64,000 nucleotides of DNA from Armatimonadota bacterium (lineage in GTDB: Bacteria > Armatimonadota > Zipacnadia > JAUWAU01): contig JAUWAU010000006.1 of the NCBI GenBank assembly GCA_030601885.1, positions 62,001-126,000 of the forward strand. The letters run 5' to 3'. The number at the start of each line of letters is the position of its first letter. Position 1 is the stretch's first letter. A program made the translations under genes and the position numbers. Shown piece by piece: positions 9,333 to 18,962 of this stretch. The notes below the pieces were generated by a model, which made no database searches, was not told the DNA's origin, and saw only the letters and a list, made by a program, of their open reading frames with translations.

Positions 9333-10805
9333 TCAGTGCCGGCGCAGCACCCGGCCGAAGCAGCCGGCAGCGGTCTCACCAGCCGCAACCGCCACGCCGC
9401 CATTGACGATAACATACTCGATACCGACCGGATAGCGATGTGAGTCTTCGAACGTTGCGCGGTCGGTGACGGTCCGCGGATCGAGAATCACCAGGTCGGC
9501 GAACGCTCCCTGGCGCACCACTCCGCGGTCGCGCAACTTCAGCTTCTCCGCCGGCATCGATGTCATCTTCTTAACGGCCTCTCCGAGCGGCACCACACCC
9601 TCCTCCCTCACGTACTTGCCCAACACTCGCGGGAAGGTGCCGTAATTGCGCGGATGGGACACGCCTCGGCCGGGGATGCGAAGGTGGCCGTCGGATGACA
9701 CCATGACCATAGGCAGGGCCAGTATTCGGTGCAGATTCGCCTCGCACATCACGTCGTAGATGGCCGAGACGCCCCCGCGCTCAGTGAGCTGCAGGACCGC
9801 CTCGGCCGGCGAGAGGCCCTGGTCGCGAGAATAGTCGGCAAGCGTCCTGCCATCCAGCTCCGGGGCGGGCGTCAGCGGCGCCAGGGTCGTATGCTCCGGG
9901 CCGCCCGTGAAGTCGATGCGGCGCCGGATCGCCGCCAAGAGCTCCCTGGTCTCGGCCGCTGTGCGATCCTTCTTGCCCAGCAAGCGCGACGCGGCGTCGC
10001 GGGCCAGTGCACGAATGCCGGTGAAGCACCGGGTGTAGGGGTATCGGTCCGCGGTCACGGGCAGGCCCTCGTCCGCCGCTTTGTAAAGCATCTGCTCCAG
10101 CGTGTCGATCTTCGGCCAGGTGCTGCTGCCGTATGTCTTGAGGTGCGATATCTGCACCGGCGCTTCGGCCTGCCGAGCTATCTGAATGGCCTCGTCAACC
10201 GCCTCGAGTAGCTTCTCCCCCTCGTCGCGGATGTGACTGGCATAGATGCCGCCGGCCCGGGCCGCAGCGCGGGCCACCTCGATCAGTTCATTGGTGCTCG
10301 CCGAGCTGTTGGGCAGTCCCGTAGACACGCCCATGGCCCCCTGCTCCACGCCCTTCACGATCAGGCGACACATCTGCTCGAGGGCCTCCGGATCAGCCGC
10401 CCGCTTCCCCCGCAGGGCCTTCCCCCTCACCGTGCTGTGGCCGATGAAGGTGGCGTAGTTCTGGCGTATTTCGAGCTGCTCGACCTCTGCCAGATGCTCG
10501 TCTATCGGCCAGCGCGAGCCACCGCAATTGCCCGCCACGAGCGTTGTCACTCCCTGCCGCACCATGTTGTCCGCCTGTGGCATGGTGGTGATGCCGCCCT
10601 CGGCTTCCGCGTGTGCGTGGTTATGAATGTCAACGAAACCGGGGCAAACGACGAGGCCCGACGCATCGATCCTCTGCCCGGCCTCCGCGTCGGTCAGCTC
10701 CCCCACGGCGGCGATCCTGTCGCCGCGCACACCGACGTTGGCGCGCCGGGCCGCTGCACCCGTGCCGTCGATGAGCTGCGCGCCGTGGATCAGAATGTCG
10801 AGCAC
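9333..10805 (-). CDS. N-acyl-D-amino-acid deacylase (D-aminoacylase) family amidohydrolase
   Basis: 490 residues. The start was set at GTG 10805 because a GGGAGGA site lies nine bases upstream and the protein then begins LDILIHGAQLIDGTG, the usual first strand of the family. Metal-site motifs are VDIHNHAHAE near the N-terminus, AGNCGGS, QISHLKTYG, TADRYPYTRC and MVSSDGHL. The family hydrolyses N-acyl-D-amino acids or related cyclic amides in the cytoplasm. The neighbouring cupin and reductase may belong to the same catabolic unit. The exact substrate is not readable from the sequence. Confidence 0.88.
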   Translation of the reverse strand: MLDILIHGAQLIDGTGAAARRANVGVRGDRIAAVGELTDAEAGQRIDASGLVVCPGFVDIHNHAHAEAEGGITTMPQADNMVRQGVTTLVAGNCGGSRWPIDEHLAEVEQLEIRQNYATFIGHSTVRGKALRGKRAADPEALEQMCRLIVKGVEQGAMGVSTGLPNSSASTNELIEVARAAARAGGIYASHIRDEGEKLLEAVDEAIQIARQAEAPVQISHLKTYGSSTWPKIDTLEQMLYKAADEGLPVTADRYPYTRCFTGIRALARDAASRLLGKKDRTAAETRELLAAIRRRIDFTGGPEHTTLAPLTPAPELDGRTLADYSRDQGLSPAEAVLQLTERGGVSAIYDVMCEANLHRILALPMVMVSSDGHLRIPGRGVSHPRNYGTFPRVLGKYVREEGVVPLGEAVKKMTSMPAEKLKLRDRGVVRQGAFADLVILDPRTVTDRATFEDSHRYPVGIEYVIVNGGVAVAAGETAAGCFGRVLRRH

Positions 10806-10920
10806 AATGGCTGTCCTCCCGGCTGCTGAACTGGCTAACGTTTCCGCGTTGGATGCCGCAGGCCTTCTCGGGGGCGACGGGAGCGCGAGCCGAGAATGGC
10901 TGTGCCCGGTGGCAGTCATA

Positions 10921-10949
10921 TTGACAACACCATGTGCGTCGGCTATCTT
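10921..10949 (+). promoter_or_regulatory. Sigma70-type promoter for the EamA-cyclase gene
   Basis: Perfect -35 TTGACA at 10921-10926 and -10 TATCTT at 10944-10949 with a 17-bp spacer. It lies in the 339-bp gap (10806-11144) between divergent genes and points toward the fusion gene. It would give a leader of about 190 bases. The rest of the gap shows no gene. Confidence 0.55.
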
Positions 10950-11144
10950 GCCGGTGTGACTCCGGCGCGGAGTTCGACGTTCGAATGTTGCGTCCTCAAT
11001 GTCGTGCGGTCGGGGGCGACAGCGTGAGTTCACGGACCAGGCAGTGCCTTGCGGTCGGCAATGGCTGCCCCGCGGGCCCAGCGTGCGTAGGGGCGGCGTG
11101 CAGCGCGGGATCGGGGCAGCGCCCGACAGTGGTGGAGGCCGGCC

Positions 11145-13685
11145 GTGTCCGCTGACAAGGGCAAGCTATCGCCGTACGTCTGCCTGCTCTCCGCTACACT
11201 CATCTGGGGCGCATCGCCCGTCATCATCAAACTCCTCCTGACGCTGCTGCCCCCGTCAGTTATCGTGGCCGGTCGGTACCTCCTGGCCAGCGCAGCGTTG
11301 GCGCCTTTCGCCATCGTCATTGCCCTCAGGAACAGGAAGCGCGCCAGCGCACGGGATTGGCTGCAGCTCGTGGCCGTCGGCGTGCTGGGGTCCGGCATCG
11401 GCCAATTGCTGTTCGTCAACGCCGTCAACCTCTCCTCAGCCGGCATCGTCAACGCCCTGTCGAAGTCGCAGCCCCTCTTCGTCGTATTCCTGGGCTTCTT
11501 CGTGCTGCGCGAGCGAGTCAGCAGCATTCGCTTTGTGCTGGTGAGCATGATGATCGCCGCGTGCGCGCTCATAGGCGCCGGCGAATTCCAGGGCGGCCGG
11601 GCGATGCTGCACCAGCGCCTGCTCGGCGATGGGCTGGCCCTCTGCGCCGGCATCTCCTGGGCACTGGCGGTGGTGCTCGGCAAGACGGCGCTGCGAAAGT
11701 TCCCTGCCGAGGTCGTGGCGCTGGTGCGATTCGGCATGGGGTTCACCGTGGCCAGTGGCGTCATGGTGGCGTCGGGCACCAAGCCGACTTTCGAGGGCAT
11801 GAGCCCGATGTATTGGGCGCTGTTTGCCGCCCTGGGGCTCATCTGCGGCGCGCTGGCACTCGTCCTGTACTATCGGGGCCTCGCCGGTGTGGAAGCCCAC
11901 GTGGCGGCGAGTCTGGAGCTGCTGGGGCCCACGGTCACGGTCGTGCTGGGATGGGTTGTGCTGGGCGAGACGCTCAACCCGTGGCATGTGGCAGGCATCT
12001 GCACGCTGCTCTTTGGCGCTTATCTCATGGTGCTGCACACCGGGGAGGCGCCGGCGGCCGTCGATGAGGTCGGCGGCGCCGCCGTGGCCATCCCATCGCG
12101 CCCGAGTTTGGACGCCGGACCCGTGGAGCCGGAGCCGGAGCTGCGCCGACCCAGCTACTTCGAGCGCGAGCCCCTCCCGCCGCTGCCCGAGGTGCGGTTC
12201 AGTCTCAGGTTGAAGATCGCCTCGCTCACGGTGGCGCTCATCATCTCGGCCATGGTGGCCGTGAACCATCTGACGGTGCGGCACACCCGAGAGGTCATTC
12301 TCGATGAGATCACCTTGACGATGGCGACCCTGGCGCAGACCATCGGGGAGTTGTCGGTTGTGCCCAGTGCGCCGAGCTGGCTCACGTATCAGCAGTACCT
12401 CGGTCGCATCGTCGGATCGGAGGTGCGGGGGCGAGACTACGCCATCGATGTCGTCTACATCGCCGTCCGGGACGACACCGATGCCGTGAGGGCCTTCGCC
12501 GTCAATCCGGATGATGAGCTGCGCAATCCTGATACGGGCGAGGCGTACACGAGCCGACAGTATCAGGCTGCGCGGGAATTGCTGGGCATGGCCGAGCGGC
12601 GGGAACTGGAGCGGTATGGCATCAAGCCCTTCACCGTCCGGTACGGCGGCGAGGCGCGGCCCCAACGTATCGTTGACATCGGGTACCGCCTGGAGATCAG
12701 TGCGAGACTCTTGAACCGCATCATGAGCATCAACAGCGCGGTGACGCTGACGCTGACGGTGATCGGGATCGTGCTATCCCTGCGGCTTGCCGACCATCTC
12801 ACCCGCCCCATTGAGCGGCTCACGGCAGCAATGCAGCGGGTGGAGCAGGGCGACCTGGAAGAGCGGGTGGCTCCCACCACCGGCGACGAGGTGGGCGTGA
12901 TGACGGCCGCCTTCAACCGCATGGTCGCCGGCCTGCGGGAGCGCGCCTTTCTGAGGGCGGCGCTCACACGTTATGTCTCCGTGCAAGTGGCCGAGAAGAT
13001 GATCGAGGAGGGGGAGTGGTGGTTCGAGGCCGAACCCCGGGAAGTCACCGTGCTCTTTGCCGACATACGCGGTTTCACGCCCCTGACCGAGCGCCTCGAC
13101 TCGGGCGAGGTATTCGACATGCTGAACGAGTACTTCGCGGCTATGGTGGAGATCATCTTCAAGTACGATGGCACGCGAGATAAGTACATGGGCGACTGCA
13201 TAATGGCAGTATGGGGCTCGCCCTATCAGTTCCCGCACCACGCGCAGTGCGCTGTCCGCGCTGGCGTTGAGATGCAGGCTGCCGTGCGGCAGCTCAATGA
13301 GCAGCGCGACGCCCAGGGCAAGCAGCCCATCGGAGTGGGCATCGGGATAAGTACAGGGGCGGTGCACGCGGGAAGCCTCGGCGGACTGGGCCAGCAGGGG
13401 CGACAACTCGAGTACGCCGTCATCGGCGACGACGTGAACCTGGCGCAGCGCATCGAGTCGCAGGCCGAGGCGGGGCAGGTGCTCGTCAGCGAGAGCACGT
13501 ACGAGGCCGTGAAAGGTTACGTGGTCGCGGAGGCCCTTGAGCCGGTGGAGGTGAAGGGGAAATCAGAGAAGGTGCTCGTGTACGAAGTGAAGGGCCTGAC
13601 CGAGGACGTCGAGCCCGGCGCAGCCACACCCCCCGAGGCCGACCGGGAGCCAGGCGGGAGCACGTCCGCAGCCAAGGAGACATAG
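11145..13685 (+). CDS. EamA-type (DMT) transporter fused to membrane sensor, HAMP and class III nucleotide cyclase
   Basis: 846 residues in one uninterrupted frame from GTG 11145. Residues 1-300 are a full ten-helix drug/metabolite transporter with two EamA halves (WGASPVIIKLL; SWALAVVLGKTAL). A Pro/Glu-rich linker (306-350) leads to a helix (355-375), an extracytoplasmic region (376-528), a second helix (531-548) and a HAMP domain (549-602). The cyclase occupies 630-815. It has metal-binding Asp640 and Asp684, Lys680, Asp762 in IGDDVN, and Asn765 and Arg769, so catalytic and ATP-selecting residues look intact. The predicted product is cAMP. I know of no described protein with this order. The stop directly abuts the next gene, a substrate-binding protein. 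Confidence 0.9.
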   Translation: MSADKGKLSPYVCLLSATLIWGASPVIIKLLLTLLPPSVIVAGRYLLASAALAPFAIVIALRNRKRASARDWLQLVAVGVLGSGIGQLLFVNAVNLSSAGIVNALSKSQPLFVVFLGFFVLRERVSSIRFVLVSMMIAACALIGAGEFQGGRAMLHQRLLGDGLALCAGISWALAVVLGKTALRKFPAEVVALVRFGMGFTVASGVMVASGTKPTFEGMSPMYWALFAALGLICGALALVLYYRGLAGVEAHVAASLELLGPTVTVVLGWVVLGETLNPWHVAGICTLLFGAYLMVLHTGEAPAAVDEVGGAAVAIPSRPSLDAGPVEPEPELRRPSYFEREPLPPLPEVRFSLRLKIASLTVALIISAMVAVNHLTVRHTREVILDEITLTMATLAQTIGELSVVPSAPSWLTYQQYLGRIVGSEVRGRDYAIDVVYIAVRDDTDAVRAFAVNPDDELRNPDTGEAYTSRQYQAARELLGMAERRELERYGIKPFTVRYGGEARPQRIVDIGYRLEISARLLNRIMSINSAVTLTLTVIGIVLSLRLADHLTRPIERLTAAMQRVEQGDLEERVAPTTGDEVGVMTAAFNRMVAGLRERAFLRAALTRYVSVQVAEKMIEEGEWWFEAEPREVTVLFADIRGFTPLTERLDSGEVFDMLNEYFAAMVEIIFKYDGTRDKYMGDCIMAVWGSPYQFPHHAQCAVRAGVEMQAAVRQLNEQRDAQGKQPIGVGIGISTGAVHAGSLGGLGQQGRQLEYAVIGDDVNLAQRIESQAEAGQVLVSESTYEAVKGYVVAEALEPVEVKGKSEKVLVYEVKGLTEDVEPGAATPPEADREPGGSTSAAKET

Positions 13686-14816
13686 ATGCCGCGAGCCTGG
13701 TTGATTGTCATCTGCATCGCAGCAGCCATCCTGGTGGGCCTCCTCGCATGGGTAGGGAGGGTGAGGGAGCCCGATGCGGGACGCATCGTTGTGGACGTGT
13801 TCGACAGTGGCGACACCGGCGAGCACCCCGAATTGACCCGGGCGGAGATCGTGGAAGTGGCCACACAGCAGGAGCGGGAGCTGTGGTGGTACACTTCGGC
13901 GCCGGAGGAGCAGGCGAAGGAATTACTGGCCGCCTTCGAAGCGAAGTATCCGGGAATAGCTGCACGGCTTAATCCGGGGCTGTCGCGGAGCACGTTCAAC
14001 GTCATTGCCCAGCTCGAGGAGGAGCTCCAGGGAGAGCTGCGCGCCGACGTGCTGCACGTTCTCGACGTGGCCATCTTCGTGCAGCTTCGCGGCACCGGCG
14101 ATCTGCTTCGATACCAATCGCCCGAATACGCTGCACTGCCGCCCAGATTCCGCGATGAGGAGGGCGGATACTGGGGCGCAATGCGGGCAGTAGCCATCTG
14201 CCTGGCGTATAACACGACGCTGATCGGCGAGCAGCACGCGCCGCAAACCTGGCAGGACCTTCTGGAGCCGAGATGGGCCAACGGCCAGATAGCCCTCGAA
14301 AACGAGAGCGCCGGATCGCAGTACGCCCAGTACTACTTCCTCAGGGACCTGTACGGACGGAACTTCTGGCAACGCCTCGCCGCCCAGAAGCCGAGATTCT
14401 ACAGCTCCTCTCGCGACATCCTGGCAGCGCTCGACCGGGGCGAGGTGCGAATAGCGGGGGAGATGATGGGCTATGCGCTGTACGACTGGGGGCGGCGCCA
14501 CACCAACGACATCGTCGGCGTCTGGCCGAGTGATGGCGTCCCCCTCGCCCTGGCGCCCATCGGCATCCTGCGTCGGGCGAAGCACCCAAACGCGGCGAAG
14601 CTCTTCGTTGACTTTGCGCTGTCGCAGGAGGGGCAGGAGCTGTGGCAACGCCTACTCGGGGCCTACTCTGTCCGCGAGGACGTGGGGCCACCGGCGGGTA
14701 GGCCGCCGCTGGGCGAGCTCAAGGTGCTGCCCACCGGTAACTGGCGCGACTACGTCGAGAAGCAGAACGAGCTGCGAGACGAGTTCTCGGCGACATTTCA
14801 CGAAAGCTTCGAATAG
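13686..14816 (+). CDS. Membrane-anchored ABC-type substrate-binding protein (FbpA-like)
   Basis: 376 residues with an N-terminal hydrophobic anchor (LIVICIAAAILVGLLAWV), no clear lipobox, and a two-lobed periplasmic binding fold (ELWWYTSAPEEQAKELLAAF; VAICLAYNTTLIG; APIGILRRAKHPNAAKLFVDF). It resembles the iron/2-aminoethylphosphonate/spermidine group. No permease or ATPase lies next to it. Its ATG begins at the base after the stop of the EamA-cyclase gene, and hisD follows 6 bp later. It may present a ligand to the extracytoplasmic domain of the upstream fusion, which is inference from position only. Confidence 0.82.
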   Translation: MPRAWLIVICIAAAILVGLLAWVGRVREPDAGRIVVDVFDSGDTGEHPELTRAEIVEVATQQERELWWYTSAPEEQAKELLAAFEAKYPGIAARLNPGLSRSTFNVIAQLEEELQGELRADVLHVLDVAIFVQLRGTGDLLRYQSPEYAALPPRFRDEEGGYWGAMRAVAICLAYNTTLIGEQHAPQTWQDLLEPRWANGQIALENESAGSQYAQYYFLRDLYGRNFWQRLAAQKPRFYSSSRDILAALDRGEVRIAGEMMGYALYDWGRRHTNDIVGVWPSDGVPLALAPIGILRRAKHPNAAKLFVDFALSQEGQELWQRLLGAYSVREDVGPPAGRPPLGELKVLPTGNWRDYVEKQNELRDEFSATFHESFE

Positions 14817-14822
14817 GCAGCT

Positions 14823-16178
14823 ATGGCAATCATGCGCACAGTCAACGTGACCGATGCGCCCGTAAGCGCGCTGGACGAGCTGCTCCCGCCCCGAGCGCGC
14901 CCCGACACGGCCGCTGCTGAGGCGGCGGCCCGTGAGATCGTCTCCGAGGTGCGGGAGCGTGGCGACGAGGCGGTGCTGGAGTACGAGCGCAAGTTCGACT
15001 GCCCCTCACTGGAGCTCAGCCAGCTCCGGGTGAGCATCGAGGAGATCCAGAGCGCATACGAGGCCGTCTCCGCTTCCTGGCTTGCGGCGGTCCGGCGGGC
15101 GATAGAGAACATCGAGGCCTATCATCAGCGCCAGCTCCGGTCCTCGTGGCGGGAAGACTTCGGTGACATCGTGCTCGGCGAGCGCTTCGTGCCCATCGAC
15201 TCCGTCGGCCTGTATGCGCCCGCGGCGAAGGCCCCCCTTCCGTCGTCCATTTTGATGTGTGCAATTCCGGCCAGGGTCGCCGGAGTGGGTCGGCTGGTGC
15301 TCTGCACTCCACCGCGTCGAGATGGCTGCCTCGAGCCCGTGCTGCTGGTGGCGGCGGCAGAGGCAAATGTGGACGAGATATACAAAGCCGGCGGGGCTCA
15401 GGCTATCGCGGCGATGGCATACGGAACGGCCAGCATCCCGAAAGTGGACAAGATCGTTGGCCCCGGGAACGAGTACGTGGTTGCCGCCAAGCGCCTCGTG
15501 TTCGGCGAGGTCGGCATTGAGTCGCTGCCCGGCCCCTCGGAGACCTGTGTCATTGCCGACGCCACGGCCAACGCCGCGTACGTGGCCGCCGACATCCTCT
15601 CGCAGGCCGAGCACGGGCCCGATTCCCCCGCCTTCCTCATCACGCCCTCCGATGAGCTGGCGCGGCAGGTTGCCGCGGGGATCGCAGCCCAGCTCGAATC
15701 GCTTCCCCGGAGCGACTACGCCCGCGCCTCCCTGGAGGAGTGCGGCGCCATCATTCTGACGGCCGATCTGGAGCAGGCCGCGGAAGTGGCAAACCACCTC
15801 GCCCCGGAGCACCTTCAGATCATGGTCCAAGATCCCGAGGCACTGTTGGCGAAGATCCGACACGCGGGATGCATATTCCTCGGCCAACACTCGCCCGTGT
15901 CACTGGGTGACTACATCGCCGGTCCCAGTCACGTCCTGCCGACCAATCGCACAGCGCGCTTCTCGTCGCCACTGTCTGTGGATGACTTCCGGAAGCGATC
16001 CAGCATTATCGCCGCCTCTGCCGCCGGACTCAACGAGCTGGCGGACGCGGCGGTCGCCCTTGCGGAGGCCGAGGGCCTAACGGCGCATGCCCGAGCCATA
16101 GAGATTCGGCGCAGCAATCTGCCGGCGGACTCGTGCGAAGGAGAACGAGATGAGCCAGGATCGGACGGCAACCCTTGA
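14823..16178 (+). CDS. hisD: Histidinol dehydrogenase
   Basis: A 451-residue NAD-dependent enzyme that converts L-histidinol to L-histidine, the last step of histidine synthesis. Family motifs include GLYAPAAKAPLPSS, the NAD-site segment KVDKIVGPGNEYVVAAKRLVFG, the zinc-site region ILSQAEHGPDSPAFLIT, and LAPEHLQIM. Length is usual. It is the first gene of the histidine cluster. Its 3' end overlaps the start of hisB by 29 bp, a sign of coupled translation. No attenuator-like leader is visible in the 6-bp gap upstream. Confidence 0.96.
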   Translation: MAIMRTVNVTDAPVSALDELLPPRARPDTAAAEAAAREIVSEVRERGDEAVLEYERKFDCPSLELSQLRVSIEEIQSAYEAVSASWLAAVRRAIENIEAYHQRQLRSSWREDFGDIVLGERFVPIDSVGLYAPAAKAPLPSSILMCAIPARVAGVGRLVLCTPPRRDGCLEPVLLVAAAEANVDEIYKAGGAQAIAAMAYGTASIPKVDKIVGPGNEYVVAAKRLVFGEVGIESLPGPSETCVIADATANAAYVAADILSQAEHGPDSPAFLITPSDELARQVAAGIAAQLESLPRSDYARASLEECGAIILTADLEQAAEVANHLAPEHLQIMVQDPEALLAKIRHAGCIFLGQHSPVSLGDYIAGPSHVLPTNRTARFSSPLSVDDFRKRSSIIAASAAGLNELADAAVALAEAEGLTAHARAIEIRRSNLPADSCEGERDEPGSDGNP

Positions 16179-16743
16179 GCGCAAAACCAAAGAGACGACG
16201 GTGGCGCTCACCCTATGCCTCGACGGGCGAGGCGAGTATGATATATCCACCGGCGTGCCCTTCTTCGACCACATGCTCTCGCACGTGGCGAAACACGGTC
16301 TCGTGGACCTCAATATCAAGGCGGCGGGCGATACCGAGGTGGACTACCACCACATCGTCGAGGACGTGGGGCTCGTTCTCGGTGAGGGGCTGAGCGAGGC
16401 TCTGGGCGACAAGGCGGCCATCGTTCGGTACGGATCGGCGATCGTTCCCATGGACGAGGCGCTGGTGATGGCCGCGCTGGATCTGTCCGGGCGGCCCCAC
16501 CTGGAGTACGGCCTCACGATCCCCCGGGAGAAGACGGGCAAGTTCGATACGGAGCTGGGTGAGGTGTTCTTTGGCGCCCTGACGGCGAACCTCAAGGGCA
16601 CCCTCCATCTCGTGCAGCTCGCCGGGGCCAATAGCCATCACATCCTGGAGGCCGCGTTCAAAGCCTTCGGGCTCGTCATTCGCCAGGCTGTCAGCACGGA
16701 TCCGCGACGCCATGGGGTGCCGTCCACCAAGGGGACATTGTGA
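16150..16743 (+). CDS. hisB: Imidazoleglycerol-phosphate dehydratase
   Basis: A 197-residue monofunctional dehydratase that forms imidazole-acetol phosphate. It has the paired metal-binding signatures FFDHMLSHVAKHGL, DYHHIVEDVGLVLGE and, in the second half, ANSHHILEAAFKAFG. No histidinol-phosphatase domain is attached, so that step must be encoded elsewhere. The ATG at 16150 has an AGGAG seven bases upstream, inside the end of hisD. Confidence 0.96.
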   Translation: MSQDRTATLERKTKETTVALTLCLDGRGEYDISTGVPFFDHMLSHVAKHGLVDLNIKAAGDTEVDYHHIVEDVGLVLGEGLSEALGDKAAIVRYGSAIVPMDEALVMAALDLSGRPHLEYGLTIPREKTGKFDTELGEVFFGALTANLKGTLHLVQLAGANSHHILEAAFKAFGLVIRQAVSTDPRRHGVPSTKGTL

Positions 16744-16766
16744 GGGGTGTCGCTGCGAGACCGAAG

Positions 16767-17381
16767 ATGACAGCGCTCATTGACTACGGCATGGGGAATC
16801 TCGGCAGCGTCGAAAAGGCCCTCCGACGGGTCGGCCTCGACCCGACCGTGACGTCCCGGCCTGCGGACGTCGAGGCCGCCAGAGCCATCGTGCTCCCCGG
16901 CGTGGGCGCCTGTGGTGACTGCATGAGCAATCTGCGCGCCCTACAACTCATCGATCCCATCAAGGAGGCCATCGCGGCAGGCAAGCCGTATCTCGGCATC
17001 TGCCTCGGGCTCCAGATCCTGTTCACCGAGAGCGAAGAGTCCGGCACCGTGCCGTGCCTGGATTTGATCCCGGGCCGGGTGGTGCGCTTCACGCACGATC
17101 TGAAGGTGCCGCAGATCGGCTGGAACCGCATCTGGCAGCGCGCCGAAACGCCGCTGCTCGATGGCGTCGAGGATGGCTCGTACGTATACTTCGTGCACAG
17201 CTACCACGTCGTCCCGGAGGACGAGTCGGTCATTGCCACGACGACGGAGTACGGCTACGAGTTCGTGTCGAGCATCGCCGGCGGAACTATGTTCGCCACG
17301 CAGTTTCATCCGGAGAAGAGCCAGACGGTCGGGCTGCAAATACTCGGCAACTTCCGGAAACGGGCTGACCAATGCTCGTAA
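16767..17381 (+). CDS. hisH: Imidazole glycerol phosphate synthase, glutamine amidotransferase subunit
   Basis: A class I glutamine amidotransferase of 204 residues that supplies ammonia to HisF. The nucleophile elbow GICLGLQILF contains the catalytic Cys, and the His/Glu pair lies in FATQFHPEKSQ. ATG 16767 was chosen because the protein then begins TALIDYGMGNLG, as expected for the family; GTG 16740 would add nine residues and overlap hisB. It overlaps hisA by 10 bp. Confidence 0.95.
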   Translation: MTALIDYGMGNLGSVEKALRRVGLDPTVTSRPADVEAARAIVLPGVGACGDCMSNLRALQLIDPIKEAIAAGKPYLGICLGLQILFTESEESGTVPCLDLIPGRVVRFTHDLKVPQIGWNRIWQRAETPLLDGVEDGSYVYFVHSYHVVPEDESVIATTTEYGYEFVSSIAGGTMFATQFHPEKSQTVGLQILGNFRKRADQCS

Positions 17382-18097
17382 TCCCCGCTATTGACCTCTC
17401 CGAGGGCAAGTGCGTGCGGCTGCGCCGCGGCGAGATGTCGGAGAAGACGATCTACTCGGACGATCCCGCCGAGGTCGCGCGCAAGTGGGCTCGAATGGGC
17501 GCGGAGATCATCCACGTGGTCGATCTCGACGCGGCCATCCACGGCGACCGTGACAACCGCGACGTAGTGTCCGCCATTGCCGCCGCCGTGGACGTGCCCA
17601 TCCAGTTGGGTGGCGGGCTGCGCAGCGCGGAGGCCGTGGAGGTGGCATTCGACGTCGGCGTGGCGCGTGCCATCGTGGGCACGGCGGCCATCGAGGCGCC
17701 GGAGTTGCTGCAGGAGCTGCTCGATCGCTACAGCGACCGTATCGTCGTGGCCGTGGACGCCCGCGACGGCCGTGTGGCCGTCAGAGGCTGGACGGACGTG
17801 ACCGACGTGGCGGCCCCCGAGCTCGCCCAAACGATGGAGGCTTCCGGCGCCAGGCGGCTGTTGTGCACCGACATCAGCACGGACGGGATGCTCACCGGGC
17901 CCAATGTGGCGGGCATGCGCGCCATGTGCGAGGCGGTGGCCATCCCGGTCATCGCAGCAGGCGGAGTGTCCTGCCTCGACGACATCCGTGCGCTCAAGGA
18001 GCTGGCGCCCATGGGCCTGGAGGGCGTAGTCGCGGGCCGGGCATTGTACACGGGAGATCTGGACCTGCGAGAGGCACTCGCAGCAGCGCGGCTGTAG
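17372..18097 (+). CDS. hisA: ProFAR isomerase
   Basis: 241-residue (beta/alpha)8 enzyme that isomerises ProFAR to PRFAR. It begins [19 protein letters not shown], with the first catalytic Asp in PAIDLSEG and the second in [15 protein letters not shown]. Phosphate-binding glycines lie in LGGGLRSAE and [10 protein letters not shown]. It overlaps hisH by 10 bp and is separated from hisF by a 49-bp gap that contains a short hairpin. Confidence 0.96.
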   Translation: MLVIPAIDLSEGKCVRLRRGEMSEKTIYSDDPAEVARKWARMGAEIIHVVDLDAAIHGDRDNRDVVSAIAAAVDVPIQLGGGLRSAEAVEVAFDVGVARAIVGTAAIEAPELLQELLDRYSDRIVVAVDARDGRVAVRGWTDVTDVAAPELAQTMEASGARRLLCTDISTDGMLTGPNVAGMRAMCEAVAIPVIAAGGVSCLDDIRALKELAPMGLEGVVAGRALYTGDLDLREALAAARL

Positions 18098-18098
18098 G

Positions 18099-18120
18099 GG
18101 CGGGCGTGCCCATGCCCGCC
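18099..18120 (+). repeat. Short GC hairpin between hisA and hisF
   Basis: Stem GGCGGGC / GCCCGCC with an eight-base loop, immediately after the hisA stop. It has no U-tract, so it is more likely an RNA-stabilising or repeat-derived hairpin than a terminator. A related GGGCGGG hairpin follows the sugar ABC ATPase gene at 24015. Confidence 0.4.
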
Positions 18121-18146
18121 GCCTGACGACTGAGGACGTACTCCAG

Positions 18147-18926
18147 ATGCTCGCAAAACGCATAATCCCCTGCCTCGACGTTCACGCGGGCCGGGTCGTG
18201 AAGGGCGTCAAGTACGTCGATCACGTGGACGCCGGTGACCCGGTGGAGCAGGCCGCCCGGTACGATGCCGAGGGCGCCGACGAATTGGCATTCTTGGACA
18301 TCACGGCATCGCTCGAGAGCCGTGACATCATCATCGACATCGTCCGCCGCACGGCGGAGCAGGTGTTCATCCCGCTGACGGTCGGCGGTGGCGTCCGAAC
18401 GATAGAGGACGTGCGCCAGATCCTCAACGCCGGCGCCGACAAAGTCAGCATAATGACCGCGGCCGTGCTTCGGCCCGAGCTGGTCAATGAGGCCGCCGAG
18501 CGGTTTGGGAGCCAGTGTATCGTCGTGGCCATCGACGCCAAGCGCGCGGGCGCTGCCGATGACGGCGGGGGGCCCCCCCGCTGGGAGGTATACACGCACG
18601 GCGGCCACCGACCCACGGGCGTGGACGCCCTGGCATGGGCCGTCGAAGCGGAGCAGCGGGGAGCCGGGGAGCTCCTCGTGACCAGCATGGACGCCGACGG
18701 CACGCGGGCGGGCTATGACACGGAGCTGACCCGCCGCATATCCGAGCGCGCCGGGATCCCCGTGATCGCCTCCGGCGGCGCGGGCAGCATCGAGCACATG
18801 CACGACGTTCTGGTGCACGGGAAAGCCGATGCTGTGCTCGCGGCAAGCATATTCCACTTCCGGCAGATGAGCATCGCGGACGTGAAGCGCGGCCTGGCCG
18901 AGCGAGGCATACCGGTGCGCTTGTGA
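18147..18926 (+). CDS. hisF: Imidazole glycerol phosphate synthase, cyclase subunit
   Basis: A 259-residue (beta/alpha)8 cyclase that produces IGP and AICAR from PRFAR with ammonia from HisH. It begins [18 protein letters not shown] with the first catalytic Asp. The second catalytic Asp lies in [15 protein letters not shown]. Phosphate-site glycines are in [10 protein letters not shown] and [10 protein letters not shown]. Length is normal. hisI follows 36 bp later. Confidence 0.97.
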   Translation: MLAKRIIPCLDVHAGRVVKGVKYVDHVDAGDPVEQAARYDAEGADELAFLDITASLESRDIIIDIVRRTAEQVFIPLTVGGGVRTIEDVRQILNAGADKVSIMTAAVLRPELVNEAAERFGSQCIVVAIDAKRAGAADDGGGPPRWEVYTHGGHRPTGVDALAWAVEAEQRGAGELLVTSMDADGTRAGYDTELTRRISERAGIPVIASGGAGSIEHMHDVLVHGKADAVLAASIFHFRQMSIADVKRGLAERGIPVRL

Positions 18927-18962
18927 GTTCCCATCGTGCCGCCGATCCTGGAGAGATGTCAA

